Shown: in pieces, positions 56,712 to 64,000 of the stretch
Numbering within the stretch: position 1 is the first letter of the stretch
Layout: the number at the start of each line of letters is the position of its first letter
Source: an uncultured Draconibacterium sp.
GTDB taxonomy: Bacteria; Bacteroidota; Bacteroidia; Bacteroidales; Prolixibacteraceae
Reading direction: 5' to 3'
Length of the DNA: 64,000 bases
NCBI RefSeq assembly: GCF_963676815.1
Contig: NZ_OY781365.1
Location: 3,692,501 to 3,756,500 of the forward strand
Translations under genes and position numbers: made by a program
Notes under the pieces: generated by a model
The model's input: only the letters and a program-made list of their open reading frames with translations
Database searches by the model: none
What the model was told of the DNA's origin: nothing

Positions 56712-59534
56712 GTGAAGAATTTTATATACATACTGCTGTTTTTGGTGCTGTGCTCATGTAGTTCTGAAACTACAAAAACCATTGATTTAAGTGGTGAGTG
56801 GCAGTTTCGTATGGATACGCTGAATACAGGAATCCATGAAAAATGGTTTTCTCAGGATTTTTCGGAGCATGTAAATCTTCCCGGTTCGATGGTTGAAAAT
56901 GGAAAAGGTTTCGATATTACACTCGATACCAAATGGATCGGTGGAATTCAAAATCCGGAATGGTACAAAGATCCTAATTATGCACCCTATTTCGATCCTG
57001 ATAATATCCGGTTTCCTTTTTGGCTGCAGCCTTTAAAAAAGTATACAGGAGCGGCATGGTACCAGAAAACGGTTACTGTTCCTGAAGAGTATGTTGGAAA
57101 GCCTCTTTTCCTGAATCTCGAACGTCCGCACTGGCAGTCGGCTGTTTGGATAAATGGTGAAGAAGTTGGAAATCAAAACAGTCTTGGCACGCCGCATGTG
57201 TATCAAATTGACAGCTTTGTTAAGGCGGGCGAGAATAAAATCAGTATTCAAATTGATAACCGGACGGATAAAATTGATGTCGGTATAAACTCGCACAGTA
57301 TTTCAGATCATACTCAATCAAATTGGAATGGTATTGTTGGAGACCTAAAACTTCAGGTTCGAAACGATATATATTTCAGCCGGGTTGATGTGTTTTCTAA
57401 CGTGGAATCACGAAGCATTGATGTAAAATGTACGCTTGTTAATTCTACCTCAGAAGAACAAGAAATTAGCATCCCGGTTTTTGCTCAACTGAAAAACAGT
57501 GAGGTAAAGACTGCCCAAGAAATATATAATTTTAAAGTTACTCCCGGCAATAATGATGTTGAAATGCAGTATTCGTTGGGAGATGACGCATTGTTGTGGG
57601 ATGAATTTAATCCAAATGTTTATCAGCTTTCAGTTCAGCTAAAATCGACTTCGGGAACTGATGAAGTTTCAGAAGATTTTGGACTGCGTGATTTCAAAGC
57701 CGAAGGATCGCAGTTTTCGATAAATGGAAGGCCTGTATTTTTAAGAGGAACTCTGGATTGTGCAGCTTTCCCAAAAACTGGCTACCCGCCAACAGGACCC
57801 GACTACTGGAGGAAAATCTATAAACAAGTAAAGGAGCACGGTTTAAATCATGTACGTTTTCACTCGTGGTGCCCGCCTGAAGCCGCTTTTGAAGTGGCCG
57901 ACGAAATGGGTGTTTATCTACAGGTTGAATGTGGATCATGGGCAAATCAAAGCACCGAGCTTGGTAGTGGATTTCCGGTTGATGAATACGTTTGGGAAGA
58001 AAGCAGGCGCATTGTAAAAGAATATGGCAACCATCCGTCGTTTGTGATGATGACTTACGGAAATGAGCCCGGTGGAGCGGGATACACTGCTTACCTAAGC
58101 AAATTTGTGAATTATTGGAAAAAGGAAGATACACGCAGACAATACACCAGCGCTGCCGGATGGCCGGTTATCGATGCCAATCAATATCATAATATCCCGG
58201 GGCCACGTGTGCAGGGATGGGCTGAAGAGCTTCGAAGTATTATAAATGCCGAAGCGCCGAAAACAGATTACGACTGGTTAAAGAAATTGCCCGGCGATGG
58301 CAAGCCTGTTGTAAGTCACGAGATTGGACAATGGTGTGTTTACCCGAATTTCAAAGAAATAGAAAAATATACAGGCGTACTAAAAGCGAAAAACTTTGAG
58401 TTATTCCGCGAGAGTTTAACCGCTCATCACATGGGAGAGCTGGCTGATAGCTTTTTAATGGCATCCGGAAAACTACAGGCGCTTTGTTACAAAGCTGATA
58501 TTGAAGCTGCGTTGCGCACTCCCGGTTTTGCGGGATTTCAGTTGCTTGGTTTATACGATTTTCCGGGTCAGGGCACTGCGCTTGTTGGTGTGCTCGACGC
58601 GTTTTGGGAAGAGAAGGGCTACATTTCTCCGGAAGAGTTTAGTGCTTTCTGTAACACAACTGTTCCGTTGGCACGATTGGATAAACGTATTTTCACAGAA
58701 GGCGAGACTATGAACGCCAAAATTGAAGTAGCACACTTTGGTGAAGCTCCGTTAAAAGGCGTAAATCCTGCCTGGAAGATTGCTGAAAACAATGAAGTTG
58801 TGGCAGAAGGAGCGCTCGGTCAACGTGATATTGAAATCGGAAATGCCATTTCATTAGGTGAAGTTGATTACCAATTTCAACAAAAAAATACCCCTCGAAA
58901 ACTGACTTTGTCCGTATCGATCGGCGAATTTACAAACGCCTGGGATATTTGGGTTTATCCTAAAAACAAGGAAATTATTAGTAATGAAGTTAAGGTGGTT
59001 GAAACCTTAAATAACAGCACCATTGAATACCTGCGAAATGGAGGCAAAGTATTGCTGAGTCTTGGAAAGGGAAAAGTTTCTCCGGAAATGGGGGGAACAG
59101 TTGGTGTAGGTTTCTCAAGTATCTTTTGGAATACAGCCTGGACCGATGGACAAAAACCTCATACGCTGGGAATTTTGTGTAATCCTGATCATCCGGCATT
59201 GAAGTATTTTCCAACTGAATACCATTCAAACTGGCAGTGGTGGGATGCAATGAGTCATGCCGATGCCGTGCAGCTTGATGCGTTTCAGGCAGAACTAAAA
59301 CCCATTGTCCGCATTATCGACGATTGGGTGAGTAATCGCAGGCTGGCTTTGCTTTTCGAAGCAAAAGTGGGCGAGGGCAGTTTAATCATCAGTGGTGCTG
59401 ATCTAATAAATAATATTGATAAAAGACCGGAAGCCGGTCAGCTAAAAAGGAGTGTAATCTCATATATGGAAAGCTCGGAGTTTCATCCAACGGAAGAGCT
59501 AAGTTTATCACAAGTTCAATCGATTTTAAAATAG
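56712..59534 (+). CDS. GH2 family lipoprotein glycosidase
   Basis: This 940-residue enzyme starts at GTG (MKNFIYILLFLVLCSCSSE), with a lipobox cysteine near residue 14-16. An N-terminal jelly-roll (about 30-210; WYQKTVTVPEEYVGKPLFLNLERPHWQSAVWINGEE), an immunoglobulin-like domain and a TIM barrel follow. Its acid/base is E452 in TYGNEPGG, and E537 in VSHEIGQW is the nucleophile candidate. The specificity within GH2 (beta-galactosidase, beta-glucuronidase, others) cannot be fixed by eye. A paralogue starts at 62904, and the two flank the DUF5107-TPR gene. Confidence 0.82.
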   Translation: MKNFIYILLFLVLCSCSSETTKTIDLSGEWQFRMDTLNTGIHEKWFSQDFSEHVNLPGSMVENGKGFDITLDTKWIGGIQNPEWYKDPNYAPYFDPDNIRFPFWLQPLKKYTGAAWYQKTVTVPEEYVGKPLFLNLERPHWQSAVWINGEEVGNQNSLGTPHVYQIDSFVKAGENKISIQIDNRTDKIDVGINSHSISDHTQSNWNGIVGDLKLQVRNDIYFSRVDVFSNVESRSIDVKCTLVNSTSEEQEISIPVFAQLKNSEVKTAQEIYNFKVTPGNNDVEMQYSLGDDALLWDEFNPNVYQLSVQLKSTSGTDEVSEDFGLRDFKAEGSQFSINGRPVFLRGTLDCAAFPKTGYPPTGPDYWRKIYKQVKEHGLNHVRFHSWCPPEAAFEVADEMGVYLQVECGSWANQSTELGSGFPVDEYVWEESRRIVKEYGNHPSFVMMTYGNEPGGAGYTAYLSKFVNYWKKEDTRRQYTSAAGWPVIDANQYHNIPGPRVQGWAEELRSIINAEAPKTDYDWLKKLPGDGKPVVSHEIGQWCVYPNFKEIEKYTGVLKAKNFELFRESLTAHHMGELADSFLMASGKLQALCYKADIEAALRTPGFAGFQLLGLYDFPGQGTALVGVLDAFWEEKGYISPEEFSAFCNTTVPLARLDKRIFTEGETMNAKIEVAHFGEAPLKGVNPAWKIAENNEVVAEGALGQRDIEIGNAISLGEVDYQFQQKNTPRKLTLSVSIGEFTNAWDIWVYPKNKEIISNEVKVVETLNNSTIEYLRNGGKVLLSLGKGKVSPEMGGTVGVGFSSIFWNTAWTDGQKPHTLGILCNPDHPALKYFPTEYHSNWQWWDAMSHADAVQLDAFQAELKPIVRIIDDWVSNRRLALLFEAKVGEGSLIISGADLINNIDKRPEAGQLKRSVISYMESSEFHPTEELSLSQVQSILK

Positions 59535-59540
59535 AGAAAG

Positions 59541-62500
59541 ATGAATGCTAAGGTAAAGGCAGAAATAAAGAAATTGATGATCCCGACCTACGAATTGGGA
59601 AAATCAGAAATTAACCCCGTATTCTTTGAAAAACGAGTTTACCAGGGATCATCGGGTAAAGTGTATCCGGTGCCGTTTATCGATAAGGTTTACGATCATA
59701 AGGTAGATCGGAATTACCAGGCAGCAACACTCGAAAACGAGTTTGTGAAACTGGTGATGTTACCGGAAATCGGCGGACGAATTTTCGAAGCGCAAGACAA
59801 AACAAATAACGATTATAACTTTTTCTACCAGCAAAAAGTGATTAAACCGGCATTGGTTGGTTTGGCCGGTCCCTGGATTAGCGGAGGTGTGGAGTTTAAC
59901 TGGCCACAGCACCACCGTCCGGGAACATATCTGCCAACGGATGTATACATTGAAGAGGAAGCCGATGGTGCACGGACAATCTGGATGTCGGAATACGACC
60001 CGATGTACCGATTGAAAGGGATGCACGGAATTCGTATTCGTCCTAACAGTGCTTTGGTTGAATTGCGCGGACGTTTGTTTAACCGCACGCCGCTAACTCA
60101 AAACTTTTTGTGGTGGGCAAACGTGGCTGTTGAGGTGCACAAAGATTACCAAAGCTTTTTCCCGCCCGATGTGCATTATGTGGCCGACCACGCTGTGCGC
60201 GCACAAAGTAGTTTCCCGTTTGCCGAAAACGATTATTACGGCATTCCTTATCATGAAAGACCGGGCAGAAACGATTTGCGGAATTACAACAATATTCCTG
60301 TGCCAACCAGCTACATGGTTTGCGATACGAAATACGATTTCTTTGGAGGTTACGACTTTAAAGAAGACGGTGGTTTTATTCACGTGGCGAATCGTCATAT
60401 TGCGCCGGGTAAAAAACAATGGACCTGGGGAAGTGAAGATTTTGGCCGTGCCTGGGATCGCGAACTGACCGATGAAGGCGGCCCGTATTTCGAGTTGATG
60501 GCTGGTGTTTACACCGATAATCAGCCCGATTTTACCTACTTGCTTCCTTATGAAACAAAAACATTCTCGCAATTCTGGTGGAGCTACAAAAAACTGGGTC
60601 CGGTACAGAATGCTAACAAAGATCTGGCGATCCGTTTTGAGATTCAGCAAGGAAATAAACTGGACTTGGGAGTGGCTTCAAGCCGTAAATTCGAGAATCT
60701 GAAGTTTATCCTGGTAATCGGAAACGAAAAGCAGGTATTTGAAAATAAAGCCGTTTCTCCTGAAAATCCATGGAAAGACAATACGATTCAATTTGAAGCC
60801 GGACAGGAGAATTCAATTTCGTTGATTGTTGTTGATGAGCAAGGAAAAGAGTTGATTGCTTACCATCATCGCGAAGTTCCGAAAGAACGCAACCGCAAGC
60901 TGGCATTTGAGCCAAAACAACCGGAGGAAATTGAAAGTGCCAACGAACTGGAATTGATTGGCGAACACCTGGAGTTGTATCGTCACCCGACCCGTTACCC
61001 GGAACCGTACTGGAAAGAAGCGATTAAAAAAGATCCGAAGAGCTACAAATCATACATCGCTTTAGGCCGCGTTGAGCTTAAAAACGGCAAGTTCGCCGAA
61101 GCTGAAAAGAACTTCAGAACTGCCATTGATATTATGACCACTTATCATCCAAACCCGGCATCGGGCGAGGCGCATTATTTCTGTGGTCTGGCTTGTTCTT
61201 TCCAGGGGCGAAAAGAAGAGGCGTATGCATTATTTTACAAATCAACCTGGAATTTTGAGTGGCGTTCAGCAGCCTATTATCAGCTGGCAACGCTCGATTG
61301 TCTGAAGGCTGACTACGAAACAGCTTTGGAACATTTGGAGGCATCGTTGGATACAAACCGTCAGAATAACAAAGCTTACATTTTAAAAGCTGTGATTCTG
61401 AAAAATCAGGGCGATAAAGACGCTGCAAAAACTGTGTTGGCAGAATTGTACAAAACCGATGCGCTTGATCAATGGGCAAAATTCGAATTGGCAACATTAT
61501 CCGGAGATTACACTGATTTTATCGCGTCGTCAAGAAACGATGCACAAACCATAATAGACATTGCCTTTGATTATGCCGAAGCCGGTTTTTATCAGGAAGC
61601 AATTGCGGTAATCAAGCTGCATCATAAAAATGAAATTCCGGAATGTGCAGTGCCAAATCCAATGGCAAAAGCGGTGATGACAGAGTTCGTTTTGGCTTGG
61701 CTAAACGAATTAAATGGAAATAGTGCTGTTGCCGGCGAAATTCTGAACAAAACAAAATCAGCTTCCTGCGATTATGTATTCCCATCGCGCGTTTACGAGC
61801 AGTTGGTGCTGGAGTGGGCTTTAAAGATCGACAAAGAAAATACAGTGGCTGCCTTTGGTTTGGGTAACTATTATTTCAACCTGAAACGACACAAAGACGC
61901 CATTAACGTTTGGCAACAAGCTGCCGATGCAAAAAGCAATTACGGCACTTTATACCGTAATTTGGGAATTGCTTACTGGAACACTTTCGAAGACGGCGAA
62001 AAAGCCAGAAAAGCTTTCTTAAAAGCTGTTGAACTGGCGCCGGAAGATATGCGCGTTCGTTATGAATTTGATCAGTTACGTAAAAAATTGAACGATGATC
62101 CGAAAGAACGTTTAGAGGATTTACTGGCTATAAAAGATCAGATTATTACTCGCGATGATTTCTCTGTGGAACTGGCTGCCTTGTATAATTTTAACGGCGA
62201 ATACAACTATGCCATGCATTTGCTGAAAAACAGAAATTTCCATCCGTGGGAAGGTGGCGAAGGTCAGGTTTTACGACAGTTCACTTATGCTTGTTTAAAA
62301 TTAGGACAACAAGCGTTGAAAGACGGAGATGCTGAAACCGCTTTGGCCTGGTTCCAGAAATCGATGGATACGCCGGATAATCTTGGTGAGAAATACCATC
62401 CGTTACAGGCTGTTGCACACATCAATTACTGGAAAGGAATGGCACTAAAAGCGCTTGGTAAAACAGAAGAAGCAAACGAACATTTCCTTGCAAGTACCAA

Positions 62501-62882
62501 CGAGGAAGGTGATTTTATAGATATGGCAGTAAGTGCTTATTCTGAGTTGTCGTACTATAAAGCATTGTCGCTAAACGAATTGGGGAAAACCAAAGAGGCT
62601 CAGCAATTATTAACCGAAATCGGGAAATTTGGAGAAGCCAAGCTGCAGGAAAAGGCTCAGATTGATTATTTTGCTACCTCATTGCCACTGTTGCTGGTAT
62701 TTGAAGACGATATTCAAAAGCGAAATACAATTGATGCCAAATATTTAATTGCACTGGCACAAATTGGACTGGGAGATATGAAAAATGCAGAAACGAATCT
62801 GAAAGATGTATTGACGTTGAATTCGATGCATGTTGGAGCGAAAGACTTATTGGAGCAGATTTCTGCGAACGTTTTAGGTTAA
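59541..62882 (+). CDS. DUF5107 domain protein with TPR repeats
   Basis: This 1113-residue protein has no obvious signal peptide. The N-terminal part (about 1-420) is DUF5107, with the blocks GPWISGGVEFNWPQHHRP and MHGIRIRPNSALVELRG, and NFLWWANVAVEVHKDYQSFFPPDVHYVADHA. Its strand-rich, His/Trp-rich character recalls galactose-mutarotase-like folds (inference). The rest (about 470-1113) is TPR-type helical repeats (for example AYYQLATLDCLKADYETALEHLEASLDTN). DUF5107 genes recur in Bacteroidota polysaccharide loci, often with GH2 genes as here, but the activity is not established. It lies 6 bases after the GH2 stop, so it is in the same operon. Confidence 0.75.
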   Translation: MNAKVKAEIKKLMIPTYELGKSEINPVFFEKRVYQGSSGKVYPVPFIDKVYDHKVDRNYQAATLENEFVKLVMLPEIGGRIFEAQDKTNNDYNFFYQQKVIKPALVGLAGPWISGGVEFNWPQHHRPGTYLPTDVYIEEEADGARTIWMSEYDPMYRLKGMHGIRIRPNSALVELRGRLFNRTPLTQNFLWWANVAVEVHKDYQSFFPPDVHYVADHAVRAQSSFPFAENDYYGIPYHERPGRNDLRNYNNIPVPTSYMVCDTKYDFFGGYDFKEDGGFIHVANRHIAPGKKQWTWGSEDFGRAWDRELTDEGGPYFELMAGVYTDNQPDFTYLLPYETKTFSQFWWSYKKLGPVQNANKDLAIRFEIQQGNKLDLGVASSRKFENLKFILVIGNEKQVFENKAVSPENPWKDNTIQFEAGQENSISLIVVDEQGKELIAYHHREVPKERNRKLAFEPKQPEEIESANELELIGEHLELYRHPTRYPEPYWKEAIKKDPKSYKSYIALGRVELKNGKFAEAEKNFRTAIDIMTTYHPNPASGEAHYFCGLACSFQGRKEEAYALFYKSTWNFEWRSAAYYQLATLDCLKADYETALEHLEASLDTNRQNNKAYILKAVILKNQGDKDAAKTVLAELYKTDALDQWAKFELATLSGDYTDFIASSRNDAQTIIDIAFDYAEAGFYQEAIAVIKLHHKNEIPECAVPNPMAKAVMTEFVLAWLNELNGNSAVAGEILNKTKSASCDYVFPSRVYEQLVLEWALKIDKENTVAAFGLGNYYFNLKRHKDAINVWQQAADAKSNYGTLYRNLGIAYWNTFEDGEKARKAFLKAVELAPEDMRVRYEFDQLRKKLNDDPKERLEDLLAIKDQIITRDDFSVELAALYNFNGEYNYAMHLLKNRNFHPWEGGEGQVLRQFTYACLKLGQQALKDGDAETALAWFQKSMDTPDNLGEKYHPLQAVAHINYWKGMALKALGKTEEANEHFLASTNEEGDFIDMAVSAYSELSYYKALSLNELGKTKEAQQLLTEIGKFGEAKLQEKAQIDYFATSLPLLLVFEDDIQKRNTIDAKYLIALAQIGLGDMKNAETNLKDVLTLNSMHVGAKDLLEQISANVLG

Positions 62883-62903
62883 CGATTATAGAAAAGTAGG
62901 ATT

Positions 62904-64000
62904 ATGAAGTCGATATTGAATTATTTATTAATTGTTGCAATAGCAATTTTGGCAGCTTGTACAAAGCCTGAAGTTACGGAAATAGACCTGGCAGGAGAGT
63001 GGGCCGTAAAACTCGACTCCACAAATGTTGGAATGAGTGAAGGCTGGGCAGAACAAACGCTGGATGGCATGCCAGTTCAATTGCCCGGTACACTCGATGA
63101 TGCCGGAATTGGAAAAACGAATACGCAGAAACCGGTAATGGACAATAGTGTAATGTGGGGACTAACTCGCAAACATCAGTACATTGGAAAGGCATGGTAT
63201 CAGAAAGAAGTTACGATTCCATCAAACTGGGAAGGCAAAAACATTGAATTGGAACTGGAGCGTGTAATCTGGCAATCGCAGGTTTTTATTGATGGCAATC
63301 TGGTCGATAAACAAGAGAGTTTAATTGCATCGCATCGTCATAATTTAAGTTTGTCACTCACTCCGGGAAAACATGTGATAACAGTGCTTATCGACAATTC
63401 AGATATTTATCCTCTGATTAATGTCCAAAGCGACAAATACCCCGATCCGATTAATCAGGATCTCGCGCATGCATACACTAATCACACGCAAATTAAATGG
63501 AACGGTGTAATCGGCGATATTAAATTGACCGCATCTGCAACCGGTAAAATTGAGGATTTGCAGGTGTATTCAAACGTTGCAGAAGGAACGATAAAAGCTA
63601 CTTTTAAGGATCTCACCAATGCTGAAAATCTGACTTATCAGATTCTGACAACAGCAGGAGAAGTTGTTGCCGAAGGCGTAATAGATAGAGGTGACGAAGC
63701 AATTACGCTGCAAAAACCGGAAGGTGTGGAACTTTGGGATGAATTCAATCCAAATTTATATGATTTTAAGGTGACTGCAGGAAGTTTAAATGCCACTGCA
63801 CGATTTGGTTACAGCCAGGTTGCGAAAGATGGTGGAGTGCTTACATTAAATGGCAAGCGAATCTTTTTGCGCGGCAACCTCGAGTGTGTGATTTTTCCGT
63901 TAACCGGTCATCCGCCGATGGAAAAGGAGGATTGGGCCAAGCTGATTTCGCAGGCAAAAGCTTATGGTTTAAATCACCTGCGTTTTCACTCATGGTGTCC
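62904..64000 (+). CDS. GH2 family lipoprotein glycosidase 2, cut by the right edge
   Basis: The frame is open to the window end and codes for 365 residues. It starts MKSILNYLLIVAIAILAACTK (lipobox cysteine about residue 19). The jelly-roll domain (AWYQKEVTIPSNWEGKNIELELERVIWQSQVFIDG) and the barrel entry (LRGNLECVIFPLTGHPP ... YGLNHLRFHSWC) parallel the GH2 protein at 56712-59534, so it is a paralogue. The catalytic glutamates lie beyond the window. The start follows a GAAAAGTAGG-type site. It belongs to the same operon, 21 bases after the DUF5107 gene. Confidence 0.8.
   Translation, partial: MKSILNYLLIVAIAILAACTKPEVTEIDLAGEWAVKLDSTNVGMSEGWAEQTLDGMPVQLPGTLDDAGIGKTNTQKPVMDNSVMWGLTRKHQYIGKAWYQKEVTIPSNWEGKNIELELERVIWQSQVFIDGNLVDKQESLIASHRHNLSLSLTPGKHVITVLIDNSDIYPLINVQSDKYPDPINQDLAHAYTNHTQIKWNGVIGDIKLTASATGKIEDLQVYSNVAEGTIKATFKDLTNAENLTYQILTTAGEVVAEGVIDRGDEAITLQKPEGVELWDEFNPNLYDFKVTAGSLNATARFGYSQVAKDGGVLTLNGKRIFLRGNLECVIFPLTGHPPMEKEDWAKLISQAKAYGLNHLRFHSWC

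Noticed and set aside
1..64000. CRISPR array
   Set aside because: No regularly spaced short repeats with unique spacers were seen on either strand by eye.

Overview
The window looks like a chromosome segment from a marine or sediment Bacteroidota bacterium, most like Marinilabiliales/Prolixibacteraceae. The evidence is CTnDOT-type tra genes (DUF4134, DUF4133, TraJ, TraK, TraM, TraN), tandem SusC/SusD pairs, a type IX secretion tail, AT-rich leaders and promoter elements close to the Bacteroidota consensus TAnnTTTG. The genus is inferred from gene style only; no rRNA or tRNA gene was found.

Bases 1 to about 25.8 kb are the right-hand part of an integrative conjugative element. A partial DnaC-like ATPase and a 1-kb GC-rich non-coding stretch with hairpins lead into the mating-pore operon (about 1.6-10.5 kb). 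Then come the coupling protein, a DUF3945 protein, an oriT-like block of nested inverted repeats (13187-13292), a ribbon-helix-helix accessory protein and the HxDx4HxH relaxase. Directly behind the relaxase lies a visibly AT-richer cargo block (14.6-23.0 kb). It holds a foldable leader, a PHP-domain/ABC-type ATPase (like the single-gene Ppl defence system), a small overlapping gene, an AlbA_2 (Schlafen-like) protein and a 1522-residue nuclease-STAND ATPase of Avs type. I read this as an anti-phage island; it is the best candidate for something undescribed. Two diverged copies of a 160-bp leader sit before a small unknown gene and an ArdC-like antirestriction gene. A higB-higA toxin-antitoxin pair closes the element. 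The integrase and left end lie outside the window.

Bases 26-38 kb look like ordinary chromosome: two paralogous secreted sortilin/BNR-repeat proteins, an RlmD-type 23S rRNA methyltransferase, an OmpA-family protein with PD40 repeats, a short-chain dehydrogenase, a tandem universal stress protein and an AraC-type regulator.

From 38.4 kb to the right edge is a polysaccharide utilization locus on the plus strand, divergent from the AraC regulator. It contains SusC-SusD, a second SusC-SusD, a large secreted protein with three near-identical about 142-residue modules and a sorting tail, then a terminator. A second unit follows with two GH30 glycosidases (one with a LamG-like domain), a sugar:H+ symporter, a lipoprotein GH2 glycosidase, a DUF5107-TPR protein and a second GH2 lipoprotein cut by the window edge. 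The GH30 style (beta-1,6-galactanase-like) with GH2 enzymes suggests a beta-linked galactan or arabinogalactan side chain as substrate, which is an inference.
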